Both the position numbers and the translations under genes were made by a program. Below the pieces are notes generated by a model. The model saw only the letters and a list, made by a program, of their open reading frames with translations. It did not search any database and had not been told where the DNA came from. A stretch of 64,000 nucleotides of DNA, from the NCBI GenBank assembly GCA_963744575.1, contig CAVUUF010000014.1, forward strand, positions 1 through 64,000. Reading direction: 5' to 3'. This document shows, piece after piece, positions 36,980-45,818 of the stretch. Every line of letters begins with the position of its first letter. Position 1 is the stretch's first letter. The DNA is from Palsa-504 sp963744575 (GTDB taxonomy: Bacteria > Actinomycetota > Actinomycetes > Streptosporangiales > Streptosporangiaceae).

Positions 36980-37312
36980 ATGTACGCCAAGACCAACCCT
37001 ACGGCCGGGCGCCTGACGCCGCGGCAGAAGCGGATCTTCGCGATCGCCGCGCTGCTCGTGGTGGCGGTATTCGGCGGCCTGACCGCGTGGGGGGTAGTGG
37101 CGCACGACTCGTACGGGACTTCGGGGCACGGTTGCGTGAACGTCACCATGCCGGGTTCCACCGGGGGCTCCACCTTGCACTACTGCGGCTCGCAGGCCAG
37201 GTCGTTCTGCCAGGTCTCGTTCCAGTCCCGGGACCAGGTCTCGGTGCGCGCCCGGCCGCAGTGCGTGCTGGCCGGCCTCGGCCCCTCTGCGGATCCCAGT
37301 TCCGGGGGCTGA
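36980..37312 (+). CDS. Small single-pass membrane protein of unknown function
   Basis: A 110-aa protein starting at the ATG at 36980. A short basic N-terminus is followed by one helix (about 16-38, IFAIAALLVVAVFGGLTAWGVV) and a 70-residue extracytoplasmic part with four Cys (GHGCVNV, LHYCGS, SFCQV, PQCVL) that could form two disulfides. Not recognised as a named family. Confidence 0.65.
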   Translation: MYAKTNPTAGRLTPRQKRIFAIAALLVVAVFGGLTAWGVVAHDSYGTSGHGCVNVTMPGSTGGSTLHYCGSQARSFCQVSFQSRDQVSVRARPQCVLAGLGPSADPSSGG

Positions 37313-37370
37313 CCGGTCGCGTACCCCTCCGGCGCCATACCTCTGGCCCCGCAGCTCCCGCCGGTCACAA

Positions 37371-37456
37371 ATAGCCGGGAGGATCCGGCTTACCGGGAGG
37401 ATCCGGGCCCCCAGGGGGTACCAGATCCTCCCCATAGGCCGGAATCTCCCGGCTAT
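37371..37456. terminator. Nested three-tier hairpin between convergent genes
   Basis: The outer arms ATAGCCGGGAG (37371-37381) and CTCCCGGCTAT (37446-37456) pair perfectly and extend with mismatches. An inner pair GGGAGGATC/GATCCTCCC and an innermost GGCCCCC/GGGGG core complete an 86-base structure. It lies between the small membrane protein gene and dtd, which converge. CCGGGAGGATCCGG is also present twice as a direct repeat, so the hairpin may have grown by duplication. Confidence 0.7.
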
Positions 37457-37463
37457 GCCGGGC

Positions 37464-37889
37464 TCAGATGTCGAGGATGATCGTGACGGGACCGTGGTTG
37501 ACCAGGGCGACCTTCATGTAGGCGCCGAACACGCCGGTCTCCACCCGGGCGCCGAGGTCGCGCAGCGCCTGCACCAGGGCGCGGACCAGGGGCTCGGCTA
37601 CCGGCCCGGGGGCGGCGGCGGACCAGGACGGGCGACGGCCCTTGGCCAGGTCGGCGTAGAGCGTGAACTGGCTGATCACCAAGAGCGGCGCGTCAACGTC
37701 GGAACAGGACTTCTCGCCGTCGAGGATGCGCAGGCCCCACAGCTTGGCGGCGAGCATGGCCGCCTGCTCGGGGGTGTCGTCATGAGTCACGCCGACCAGG
37801 ACGAGCAGACCGGGCTCCTCGATCGCGCCGGCCACCTGTCCGTTCACGGTCACGCTGGCCCGGCTCACCCGCTGTACCACTGCGCGCAT
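37464..37889 (-). CDS. dtd: D-aminoacyl-tRNA deacylase
   Basis: Removes D-amino acids and mischarged glycine from tRNA; cytoplasmic homodimer. It is 141 aa, as usual. MRAVVQRVSRASVTV opens it, the SQFTLYAD motif lies near residue 73, and the Gly-cisPro motif appears in NHGPVTIILD near the C-terminus. Divergent from the asparaginase gene. Confidence 0.93.
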   Translation of the reverse strand: MRAVVQRVSRASVTVNGQVAGAIEEPGLLVLVGVTHDDTPEQAAMLAAKLWGLRILDGEKSCSDVDAPLLVISQFTLYADLAKGRRPSWSAAAPGPVAEPLVRALVQALRDLGARVETGVFGAYMKVALVNHGPVTIILDI

Positions 37890-37945
37890 AGCACGGCAGG
37901 GTACCCGGCACCCCGGGCCCGCCGGAAAAGGAGCACACTGCCAGC

Positions 37946-38908
37946 ATGACGATCGTTACGGAACACGATGACGCGAACCCCGTGGTCGCCGAGGTCGTGC
38001 GTTCGGGCTTCGCCGAATCGCGGCACCGCGGCGCGGTCGCGGGCCTGGCCGTGGACGGAACCCAGGTGATCAGCGTCGGCGGCACCACCGCGCCGTTCTT
38101 CCCCCGGTCGGCGAACAAGCCGCTGCAGGCGGCGGCGATGCTTCGCCTCGGGCTCGACCTGGATGGCGAGTTGCTGGCGCTGGCCGCGGCCAGTCACTCC
38201 GGTGAGGACTTTCACGTCGAAGGGGTAAGGAAGATCGTCTCCGGGGCCGGGCTGACCGAGGATGACCTGCGCTGTCCGCCCTCCTGGCCGCTCGATCCGG
38301 AGACCGCGCAGCGGCTGATCGCCCGGGGCGAGGGCATGTCCAGGATCCGGATGAACTGCTCGGGCAAGCACGCGGCGATGCTGGCCACCTGTGTGCTGAA
38401 CCGCTGGCCGACGGGCGGGTACCTGGCCCGGGAGCATCCGCTGCAGCAGGCAATCCGGCGCACCGTCGAGGAACTGGCCGGCCAACCGTCCCCCGCCGTG
38501 GGCATCGACGGCTGTGGCGCGCCGCTGTTCGCGCTGACCCTGACCGGACTAGCCAGGGCCTTCCGGGCGCTAGTCCTCGCGGCGCCCGGAACGCCCGAGC
38601 GCCGGGTGGCCGACGCCATGCGCGCACACCCGGAATGGACCAGCGGTACCACCAGGGACGAGCGCCGGCTGATGGACGCGGTGCCCGGCCTCCTGGTCAA
38701 GGGCGGCGCCGAGGGCGTGGACGCGTTCGCACTGGCCGACGGCAGGGCTGCCGCGGTCAAGATCGACGACGGGGCGCACCGGGCCCGGACCCCGGTCACC
38801 GTGGCGGCGCTGCACCTGCTCGGCGCCGTCGTCCCCCAGGAACTCGCCACCGCCCCGGTCATCGGCGGGGAAGCCGAGGTAGGCGTCATCCGCGCCGTCG
38901 GCTTCTGA
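37946..38908 (+). CDS. Asparaginase (COG4448, Rhizobium etli type)
   Basis: A 320-aa enzyme of the thermolabile asparaginase family, unrelated to E. coli AnsA/AnsB and with a beta-lactamase-like fold. It hydrolyses asparagine to aspartate and ammonia. RSANKPLQAAAM carries the catalytic Ser-x2-Lys, and MNCSGKHAAMLATC holds the second Ser-Lys pair and conserved Cys. No signal peptide, so cytoplasmic. Confidence 0.88.
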   Translation: MTIVTEHDDANPVVAEVVRSGFAESRHRGAVAGLAVDGTQVISVGGTTAPFFPRSANKPLQAAAMLRLGLDLDGELLALAAASHSGEDFHVEGVRKIVSGAGLTEDDLRCPPSWPLDPETAQRLIARGEGMSRIRMNCSGKHAAMLATCVLNRWPTGGYLAREHPLQQAIRRTVEELAGQPSPAVGIDGCGAPLFALTLTGLARAFRALVLAAPGTPERRVADAMRAHPEWTSGTTRDERRLMDAVPGLLVKGGAEGVDAFALADGRAAAVKIDDGAHRARTPVTVAALHLLGAVVPQELATAPVIGGEAEVGVIRAVGF

Positions 38909-38954
38909 TCCGCGCCGCCCGGCGCAGCCGCGACGACCGGACTTGCGCATCATG

Positions 38955-38969
38955 GTTAATTAGATTAAC
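38955..38969. promoter_or_regulatory. Palindromic operator and -10 box upstream of the membrane protein gene
   Basis: GTTAAT-TAG-ATTAAC is a perfect 6+6 inverted repeat in an otherwise GC-rich genome. Inside it TAGATT (38961-38966) fits a -10 box lying 11 bases before the ATG at 38978, so the mRNA would be nearly leaderless. A half-repeat GTAATTAAC follows at 38981. The TetR gene encoded just downstream is the obvious candidate regulator. Confidence 0.6.
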
Positions 38970-38977
38970 TTGTAGCT

Positions 38978-39841
38978 ATGGTAATTAACTTGACGGTACG
39001 GAACGTGGCAGGCGGGCACGCGACCGGCGAGAGCCAGGAGCCACGCGAGAGCGCGGCGGGCCAGGGTACGGTGGCGGGCACGCACGCGGCCGACGCGGGC
39101 GGGCGCGGGTTGACTGCGCGGCGGCGGCTGCTGACGGTCACCGGTGTGGCCGGCATCGGGTACAGCCTGTCCTGGCTGGCCGGGCTGGCGGTCCCCGCGC
39201 CGAGCCCGAGGCTCGGCGCGCCGGGCGCCGAGATCGTCACGGCGCTGGCCGGGCACGGCCCGGTCGTCGCCACGCAGTTCGCGCTGACCGAAGGGCTGCC
39301 GGCCGCGGGCATCGCGATCATCGCGGTCGCGCTAGCCAGGCCGGGAATGGGCCCGGGAACGGGCAGGGCGCGGCGGTCCGCGGCGGCCGGTGCCGAGCGG
39401 GACGGAGCGGCGGCCCCGCGGCGGCACGCGGCGGCTGTCGCCGGGCGGGTCGGGCTGGCCGCCGGGCTGGTGGCGGCGGTCATCTCGGCCGCCCAGTTCG
39501 CTCTCGGCCTGGCGCTGACCGCGACCTCGGCGCCGGGACCGGCGCACCTGCTGTACGCGTCGGTCGACCGGCTAAACGGGGTCAAGATGCTGGCGCTGGC
39601 CGTCCTCGCCGCGGCCGCGGCGAGCATGACCGCGCTCCCCCGCTGGCTGCGGTCCACCGGGTTCGCGCTGGCCGTCGCGATCACCTGCTCCGGCCTGGTG
39701 TACCTGCTGCTGGCGGCGCCGCTGGCGGCCGCGGCCGGGCCCGCACTGGTGCTGCTGCTTGTGTTCATGACCGGCTGCGGCATCATGATCGGCATGAAGG
39801 CCGACCGAGGGAACGCTAACCCATGCCGCGCGCCGGGCTGA
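38978..39841 (+). CDS. Polytopic membrane protein of unknown function
   Basis: A 287-aa protein with a hydrophilic N-terminus (about 45 residues) and roughly six to seven membrane helices separated by an Arg/Ala-rich loop (about 125-148). The general look is that of DUF4386-like small integral proteins, but no signature is decisive. No Shine-Dalgarno site precedes the ATG; a nearly leaderless transcript is plausible. Its last 19 bases overlap the TetR gene, so the two are co-expressed and the membrane protein is the likely regulated effector. Confidence 0.7.
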   Translation: MVINLTVRNVAGGHATGESQEPRESAAGQGTVAGTHAADAGGRGLTARRRLLTVTGVAGIGYSLSWLAGLAVPAPSPRLGAPGAEIVTALAGHGPVVATQFALTEGLPAAGIAIIAVALARPGMGPGTGRARRSAAAGAERDGAAAPRRHAAAVAGRVGLAAGLVAAVISAAQFALGLALTATSAPGPAHLLYASVDRLNGVKMLALAVLAAAAASMTALPRWLRSTGFALAVAITCSGLVYLLLAAPLAAAAGPALVLLLVFMTGCGIMIGMKADRGNANPCRAPG

Positions 39842-40395
39842 CCCCGGAGCGGATCATCGCCGCAGCCGCGACCGTCGCCGACGAGGTGGGCCTGGACCGG
39901 CTCACCCTGGCGGCGGTCGCACAGCGCTGCGGGGTTTCGCTGCCCGGTCTGTACAAGCACGTCGGCGGGCTGGATGAGGTCCGGCGCGGTATCGCGCTGC
40001 TGGCCGTGCGCGAAATGACCGGCGCCGGGGCCCGGGCCGCGGCGGGGGTCACCGGCGCCGACGCGCTGCGCGCCATCTCGGCCGCCTACCGGTCCTACGC
40101 GCTGGCCTACCCGGGGCGCTACGCGGCCAGCGTGCTGGCCCCCGCTCCGGGTGACGAGGAGCACATCGAGGTGGCGACGCAGGCGGTCGAGGTGATCAGC
40201 GCGGCCCTCAAGGGCTACCACCTGGAGGGCGCGGTCCTCATCCACGCCGTGCGCATGTGGCGGGCCGCATGCCACGGCATGGCGACGCTGCAGACCGCGG
40301 GCGGGTTCGGGCTGCCGGAATCGGTCGACGTCACCTTCGGGCACCTCATCGACGCGCTGGACGCCGAGTTTTGTCGGCTGGGGTCCATAGGATGA
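39823..40395 (+). CDS. TetR/AcrR-family transcriptional regulator
   Basis: A 190-aa dimeric repressor. The N-terminal HTH (TPERIIAAAATVADEVG, then LTLAAVAQRCGVSLPGLYKHV) is canonical. The C-terminal ligand domain resembles the WHG/TetR_C_33 group (YRSYALAYPGRYAASVLAP). It overlaps the membrane protein upstream by 19 bases and the next gene by 4 bases (ATGA). It probably autoregulates through the palindrome at 38955. Confidence 0.88.
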   Translation: MPRAGLTPERIIAAAATVADEVGLDRLTLAAVAQRCGVSLPGLYKHVGGLDEVRRGIALLAVREMTGAGARAAAGVTGADALRAISAAYRSYALAYPGRYAASVLAPAPGDEEHIEVATQAVEVISAALKGYHLEGAVLIHAVRMWRAACHGMATLQTAGGFGLPESVDVTFGHLIDALDAEFCRLGSIG

Positions 40396-41927
40396 CGCGG
40401 GTGAGCAAGAAGAGCAAGCCGCGCCGCGGCACCCCGGGCCGCAAGGCGCCCGCAACCAGAACCCCGGGCGGCCGGGCGGCTCAGGCGCAGGCGATGGTCG
40501 ACGATGTGCTCGCCAGCCTGTGGGACGCGCTCGCGTCCGGTGATCCGCTTCGGGCCGAGCTCGAGAGCGCGACCTGCATGGAGATCCCGCGCGTGCTCGG
40601 CGAGTTCGATCGGGACTACGCCGAGACGTTTGTCGCCACCGTGCTGGTGGACCGGGCGGTCCGCCGCGGCACGCCGGACGGCGCGGCACTGCTGCGCCTG
40701 CTCATGGCGCTGGGCACGGCGGACACCAAACGGGCAGCCAGCCAGGCACTGGCCGAACTGACCAGTGAGGGCGCCTACCCGCCGGAGTGGGTGGCCCAGA
40801 TCGGCAAGGCAACGCCCAGGCAGGCCTGGCGCCGCTACGACGTGTTCGGCGACGACGAGGCCGTCGTCGTGACGTTCGCCTACGGCGAGGCCGAGCACGG
40901 CATCGTGGTCCACGTCAACCTGTCCGGGGTACCCGTGGCCACCATGGTCGGCGTATCCTCCGACGCGGACCGCCTCGTCAAGATCATTACCGGCGAGGGC
41001 GAGGAGTTCGAGCGGTCCGAGCGGATCAGCCTGGCCGAGGCGCGCCATCGCCTGCTCGCCCCGCTGGACAGGTGCGACTCCGAGCCGGACCCGCACCTGT
41101 CCACCACAACTCTGGCGCACCTGCCGATCGCCCGGTTCCGGATCCGCCGCCTTCCGGGCGGCGACGCCGACCCCCGCCAGGCGTTTACCGCGGCCGACCG
41201 CGCCGCCGCCGTCGGCGAGTTCATGAAGAGCCCGGAGGGCGCCGAGGCCGTGGCGGCCGACGAGGATTCCACGCGATTCTGGGCCGAGGTGCTCACCGGC
41301 TACAGCGGCCGCGTCCCCGGTGTGCCACCGACCCAGGTCGGCCCGCGCACGCTCACGCACCTCCTGCTCGGCCACGTGCCGAACACGTTCGTCCTGTCTC
41401 CCGCGCAGCGCGGCCACCTCGAGCCGGCGGTGACCGCGTGGCTGCGCTGGTCGGCCGGCCAGCGAGACCTCGGCGAGGCCGGGACCGCGGCCCTGATGGA
41501 GCAGGCGACGCAAGTCCTGAGCCGGTTCGGCGAGGCCTACAACGACCCGGACGCGGCGACGATCCGCGGCTACGCGTCGGGCCTGGCGGCCAGCGACGCC
41601 GACGTGGCCCGGCTCGCCGAGGGCGTGGACCGGCGCATGTTCGCGCTGCCGATGCCGGAGCGGCGCGCCCCGCTGGACCTCACCGACCCGGCGGGCCGGC
41701 GCGGGCTGGTCGCGGCCGAGTTCGGCCCCTGCATCCCGCCGCCCGGGCTGACCAGCGAGGAGTTCGTGGACGCCGCGCATCACGTGGTCGAGGAGATGTG
41801 GCGTGACGAGAACCCGACGCAGGCAGAGGCGAGGCGCCTGTTCGCCGAGGGTCTGTCCCGGCATGACCTGATCCACCGCCTGGCCGGGGCTCCCGGTCCG
41901 ACGACGGGCTCATCGATTATCCGATGA
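40392..41927 (+). CDS. Hypothetical protein with DUF1841-like C-terminus
   Basis: A 511-aa soluble protein of unknown function, with a basic N-terminus (TRVSKKSKPRRGTPGRK). The last 50 residues (AHHVVEEMWRDENPTQAEAR ... HDLIHRLAG) resemble the DUF1841 helical motif. No catalytic motif is recognised. The ATG at 40392 overlaps the TetR stop, although a GTG nine bases later is equally possible. Position suggests read-through from the TetR transcript. Confidence 0.7.
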   Translation: MTRVSKKSKPRRGTPGRKAPATRTPGGRAAQAQAMVDDVLASLWDALASGDPLRAELESATCMEIPRVLGEFDRDYAETFVATVLVDRAVRRGTPDGAALLRLLMALGTADTKRAASQALAELTSEGAYPPEWVAQIGKATPRQAWRRYDVFGDDEAVVVTFAYGEAEHGIVVHVNLSGVPVATMVGVSSDADRLVKIITGEGEEFERSERISLAEARHRLLAPLDRCDSEPDPHLSTTTLAHLPIARFRIRRLPGGDADPRQAFTAADRAAAVGEFMKSPEGAEAVAADEDSTRFWAEVLTGYSGRVPGVPPTQVGPRTLTHLLLGHVPNTFVLSPAQRGHLEPAVTAWLRWSAGQRDLGEAGTAALMEQATQVLSRFGEAYNDPDAATIRGYASGLAASDADVARLAEGVDRRMFALPMPERRAPLDLTDPAGRRGLVAAEFGPCIPPPGLTSEEFVDAAHHVVEEMWRDENPTQAEARRLFAEGLSRHDLIHRLAGAPGPTTGSSIIR

Positions 41928-42001
41928 GTTCCCGGCCGTAGCGCCGTTCTACTCGTGACCAGCCCGCTCCGGCGCGGTGACCACCTGAGGAGGGTGACAC
42001 G

Positions 42002-42814
42002 ATGAGCTACGCGGACGTGAACGGCATATCCCTGTACTACGAGGAGCACGGCGCGGGCCAGCCGCTCATCCTGCTGCACGGCGGCCTGGCCGCGGCCAGC
42101 ATGTACGCGCCGATCATGCCGATGCTGGCCAGGGACCGGCGGGTCATCGCGGTCGACCTGCAGGGACACGGCCACACCGCGGACACCGGCCGGCCGCTGC
42201 GGTACGAGACGCTGGCTGACGACATCGCCGGGCTTATCAGGCACCTCGGCCTGGCGCAGGCCGACGTGATGGGTTATTCCTTCGGCGGGGCGACCGCGCT
42301 GCGGACCGCGATCCAGCATCCCGGCCTGGTGCGCCGCCTGGTGGTCGTCTCGGTGCCCTGCCGACGGGACGGCTGGTACCCGGAGAGCCTGGCCGGGATG
42401 GACCAGATGGGGTCGCACCTGGCCGACACGCTGAAGCAGTCACCGCTGTACGCGATGTACGCCCCGGTCGCGCCGCGGGTGGAAGACTGGCCCGTGCTGC
42501 TGGACAAGACCGGCGAGCTACTGCGGCGAGACTACGACTGGTCGGCGGACATCGCGAAGATCACCGCCCAGGCGATGCTGGTCTACGCGGACGCCGACGC
42601 GGTGCGCCCGGCGCACATCGTGGCCTTCTACGCCCTGCTCGGCGGTGGTCTGCGCGACGCGACCTGGGACGGCTCGACCCGGTCGGTGGCCAGGCTGGCC
42701 ATCCTGCCGAGCCACACGCACTACGACATCTTCAGCTCGGCCGGCCTGGCCGGGGCGGTCATCCCGTTCCTCGACGCCGAATCGCTCGAGCCGCCCGCGC
42801 CGTTCGGCCAGTAG
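42002..42814 (+). CDS. Alpha/beta-hydrolase
   Basis: A 270-aa cytoplasmic hydrolase. The oxyanion strand LLHGGLAAAS, nucleophile elbow GYSFGG (Ser about 96), an acid in VYADADAVRP and the late His in LPSHTHYDIF make a complete triad. It resembles small-ester or carotenoid/haloperoxidase-type hydrolases; substrate unknown. GAGGAGG sits 8 bases before the ATG. Not obviously in an operon. Confidence 0.88.
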   Translation: MSYADVNGISLYYEEHGAGQPLILLHGGLAAASMYAPIMPMLARDRRVIAVDLQGHGHTADTGRPLRYETLADDIAGLIRHLGLAQADVMGYSFGGATALRTAIQHPGLVRRLVVVSVPCRRDGWYPESLAGMDQMGSHLADTLKQSPLYAMYAPVAPRVEDWPVLLDKTGELLRRDYDWSADIAKITAQAMLVYADADAVRPAHIVAFYALLGGGLRDATWDGSTRSVARLAILPSHTHYDIFSSAGLAGAVIPFLDAESLEPPAPFGQ

Positions 42815-42887
42815 AGCACGGGCTCCTACCAGCCGTAGCCCCCTCGCGACATGAGTGTCTGCCGAGCGAGACGGGATCCCAGCGAGC

Positions 42888-43505
42888 CTAGCCGAGACGG
42901 GGCATCGGCCCGGTGCCGGTGAGCGGGGCGGGGTGGGGGCGCCAGCTTGGGTGGCGGGGGTAGCCGCGCAGGTCGATGCGGCCGCCGGCCCAGAGCAGGG
43001 CGGTCCACGGGTCGGATTCGGCCAGGTCAGCGGGGGTCTGCGGGAAGATGCGCGCCAGCACGCGGCGACACACGTCCCGGGATGGCTGGAGGCTGAGGCC
43101 GAAGCCCTGGGCGATGTCGTTGCCGTGCAGCAGGGCCTCGTAGCAGCCCAGGCCGGCGAAGCCCTCCGGGTCGCCCATCCCGGCCGGATGGTAGGCACGG
43201 ACGTGCGCGCGGGACGTGCGCACCATCGAGGCCAGCACCCGGCCGCCGGTGACGGCGAACTCCAGCACCTCGGCGGGCGAGGCGTCCTTCTCGGCGGTCG
43301 CGATGGCGCGGACGTAGCGCCCGGTGGGGTGGACCGCGAGCTGCCAGGCGTACGACAGGAGGCAGTCACCGATATGTTCGGCGGTGTGCCAGCAATCCCA
43401 TTCCAGGGTGCCCGCCCGCACCGACCAGTCCCGGTCGGTAATGGGCAGCAGCCCGCTCATCACGCATGAGATCACGCTGTCAAGGTCATCGGCGGTCACT
43501 GTCAT
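42888..43505 (-). CDS. DinB / maleylpyruvate-isomerase N-terminal domain protein
   Basis: A 205-aa helical-bundle protein; the ATG at 43505 begins TVTADDLDSVISC. WDCWHTAEHIGDCLLSYAW carries the first metal His of the DinB/MDMPI fold and LLHGNDIAQGFGL a second; these proteins bind a divalent metal and often mycothiol. MDMPI-type enzymes isomerise or use mycothiol as cofactor, but no C-terminal domain is present to indicate the substrate. Confidence 0.8.
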   Translation of the reverse strand: MTVTADDLDSVISCVMSGLLPITDRDWSVRAGTLEWDCWHTAEHIGDCLLSYAWQLAVHPTGRYVRAIATAEKDASPAEVLEFAVTGGRVLASMVRTSRAHVRAYHPAGMGDPEGFAGLGCYEALLHGNDIAQGFGLSLQPSRDVCRRVLARIFPQTPADLAESDPWTALLWAGGRIDLRGYPRHPSWRPHPAPLTGTGPMPRLG

Positions 43506-43647
43506 GGTGACTTCGAGCCTACGGTGATAACACGCTGAGCACGAGTGGTTCACCAGGAGTCAGGATCCCGGAGGCCGGGGATGGGGCCTGGCGCCCGCAA
43601 GGCTGGAGGCGGCGCGGGGCACGCACCGGGGCCGTTCGGCACTAAAT

Positions 43648-43970
43648 CTAGGGGTGTGGCGGGTCGGCGTGGGTGCGGAGCTGGGCCTTGACCTCGGTCT
43701 TGAGGACCTTGCCCACCTTGGAACGCGGGAGGTCGGGCCAGACCTCCATCTGCTTGGGGGCCTTCACGCTGCCCAAGCGGTCCTTGACGAAGCACAGCAC
43801 GCCGGCTGCGTGGGTGAGCGGTGCCAGGGCCAGGTAGCGCGGTGGCGCCGGATGGCTCGCCGTCGAGGCAGACCAGGGTGGTCAGCTTCGGCAGGTCGGG
43901 CAGGATCTTCGCGATCAGCGGGCGGGTGGTGCTCGGGCGCGGCGTCAGCGTGATCTGGTCGTGATCGGGA
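43648..43970 (-). pseudogene. Remnants of an acyl-CoA synthetase / AMP-dependent ligase
   Basis: On the minus strand two pieces of an adenylate-forming enzyme lie side by side in different frames. One reads RPLIAKILPDLPKLTTLVCL (around 43860-43925). The other, ending at the TAG at 43648-43650, reads FVKDRLGSVKAPKQMEVWPD and then PRSKVGKVLKTEVKAQLR. That is the C-terminal lid with the A10 lysine of acyl-CoA ligases. The large catalytic middle is missing. No intact frame covers both. Confidence 0.65.
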
Positions 43971-44095
43971 TCCGCGGGCTGGGTACCCTGGAGGGGCGCG
44001 AGGCGCAGGCCTGAGCCTCCGCGGCCTCGCTCGTTCCGGAGCGGGCATGTCAGCGTGCCGCAACGGCCAGTACCCGAGTTAGCCCCTGGAGAAAG

Positions 44096-44551
44096 ATGCC
44101 CAAACGGGTTCGTCCCTACGGCTCAGCCGAAGATGCCGAGTTCGCCGGGCTCGGCCGGAGCCAGCTAAGAGCCGGAGATGAGATGGCGGCCGAGCCGGGC
44201 AGCACGATGGCGATGCGGGAGATCGCCGGCCAGGCCGCCGACACCATTCACGCGCTCCGTGACCTGGCGTCGGGTGGCGTCGGGTTGGCGAGCCTGGATG
44301 ACGCTCGCGAGGTCATCGCGAACCTGGAACGGATGGGCCAGGATCTGCCGCAGCTGTGCGAGCAGCTGGCCCGGATCCTGGTCGTGCAGCGCGAGGATGG
44401 GCAGATCGCGCCGGAGGCCGGCCGGGATCCCGACTTCTGGGTCATCGAGGCGGTGGAGGCTCTCGCCGCGGCGGGCCAGGCGGCCGACATGATGGCCGCC
44501 GCGCTGACCCAGGCGGGCCGGACGTCGGGTGAGCTCAGGTCGGCGCGCTGA
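44096..44551 (+). CDS. Hypothetical protein
   Basis: A 151-aa soluble protein, helical, Ala-rich, with no membrane helix or signal peptide. The N-terminus is basic (MPKRVRPYG), the rest mildly acidic. A GGAGA lies upstream of the ATG. I do not recognise a family. Its 3' end overlaps the end of the convergent PLP enzyme gene by 17 bases. Confidence 0.6.
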   Translation: MPKRVRPYGSAEDAEFAGLGRSQLRAGDEMAAEPGSTMAMREIAGQAADTIHALRDLASGGVGLASLDDAREVIANLERMGQDLPQLCEQLARILVVQREDGQIAPEAGRDPDFWVIEAVEALAAAGQAADMMAAALTQAGRTSGELRSAR

Positions 44552-45725
44552 GCCCGGAGTTCAGCGCGGCCGCCATGCGCTCCACCATCTCGGTCAGGAT
44601 GGGCTGGGGGGTGGCGAAGTTGAGGCGCAAGGCTCCCGCGCCGCCATCCCCGAACGCGGGGCCGTCCACGACCGTGACGTGCGCGTGGCCGGTGACCAGC
44701 TCGCCGGGCGAGCCGGGCAGGTCCATCGCGGTGCAGTCGAGCCAGGCGAGATAGGTGCCGTCAGGCGGGCGATAGCGAACCTGCGGCAGGTGGCGGTCGA
44801 GTAGCCCGGCGAGAAGGTGCCGACTCTCGTCTAGATAGCCGAGGATCTCGTCCAGCCATGCCTCGCCGTGCCGGTAGGCCGCGATATTGGCCGCGACGCC
44901 TGGATTGCTCGCGCCGTGGGCGGCAAAGAATCCCATCTCCTCCCAGACCTGCCGGTCCGCCTCGTTGGTGAGGATCACCTGGGCGCACTTGAGGCCGGGC
45001 AAGTTCCACCCCTTCGAAGCGGACGTGGCGGTCAGGCTGTGCGCCGCGGCGGCATCCGAGGTGGACGCGTAGGGGATGTGCTGCGTTCCGGGATAGACGA
45101 GCGGACCGTGGATCTCATCGGCGAAGACCCGGCCGCCGTGCCTGTCCACCACATCGGTCACCTGGATCATCTCCGCCCGGGTGAACACGCGTCCGAGCGG
45201 GTTGCAGGGGTTGCAGAAGATCAGCAGGTGTCCCCCGGCGCGGAAGGCGTCCTCGATGGCGTCCAGCTCGAGGGTGAAGAAGCCGTTGTCGTCGCGCATC
45301 CTCACCTGGATAATCTCCCGGCCGAGAAAGCCGGGCACGGAGAGAAACGGCATGTAGGCGGGCGTGGGCAGGATGACCGGGGAACCCGGGCGGGAGAAGC
45401 GCGTGATAGCGATCTCGAGCGCCTTGATCACGTCGGGAACGTGATGGATCAGCGCGGGATCGGCGTCCCAGCCGTACCGGCGCTTCTGGAACTCCGCGCA
45501 GGCCGCGGCCAGCTCATCGGCCAGGAACGGGGGCAGGTAGCCGAAGTTCGCGTCGGCGGACAGCTCGGCGAGCGCGCCGAGGATCGGCGGCGCTGCGCCG
45601 AAGTCCATCTCCGCCACGGCCGCGCCGAATCCACCGGGCCCCGGAGCGGCCCACTTATGGCTGCCGCGGGCGCGGAGCATCGCCGCGGTCGTGTTGTCGA
45701 TCACCTGTCTGAGGGTTTCTGGCAC
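44535..45725 (-). CDS. MalY/PatB-type aminotransferase / cystathionine beta-lyase (PLP enzyme)
   Basis: A 396-aa fold-type I PLP enzyme. I chose the GTG at 45725 (CAGGATAACG before it) because homology starts there; an ATG at 45800 is in frame but lies near the divergent gene's start. The Schiff-base lysine is in SASKGWNLPGLK, NPCNPLGRVF is the substrate-pocket strand, and the AEMDFGAAPPI N-terminal block is typical of C-S lyases of the MalY group. Likely reaction: cleavage of cystathionine or cysteine conjugates. Confidence 0.88.
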   Translation of the reverse strand: MPETLRQVIDNTTAAMLRARGSHKWAAPGPGGFGAAVAEMDFGAAPPILGALAELSADANFGYLPPFLADELAAACAEFQKRRYGWDADPALIHHVPDVIKALEIAITRFSRPGSPVILPTPAYMPFLSVPGFLGREIIQVRMRDDNGFFTLELDAIEDAFRAGGHLLIFCNPCNPLGRVFTRAEMIQVTDVVDRHGGRVFADEIHGPLVYPGTQHIPYASTSDAAAAHSLTATSASKGWNLPGLKCAQVILTNEADRQVWEEMGFFAAHGASNPGVAANIAAYRHGEAWLDEILGYLDESRHLLAGLLDRHLPQVRYRPPDGTYLAWLDCTAMDLPGSPGELVTGHAHVTVVDGPAFGDGGAGALRLNFATPQPILTEMVERMAAALNSGLSAPT

Positions 45726-45818
45726 ACCGTTATCCTGCCCTGACCCGCTCTCCGCCAGGTAACCGGACGCCGACCTTGACGGCGGTTCGCGCACCGCCAT
45801 AGCGTGAGCGCACCGTCG

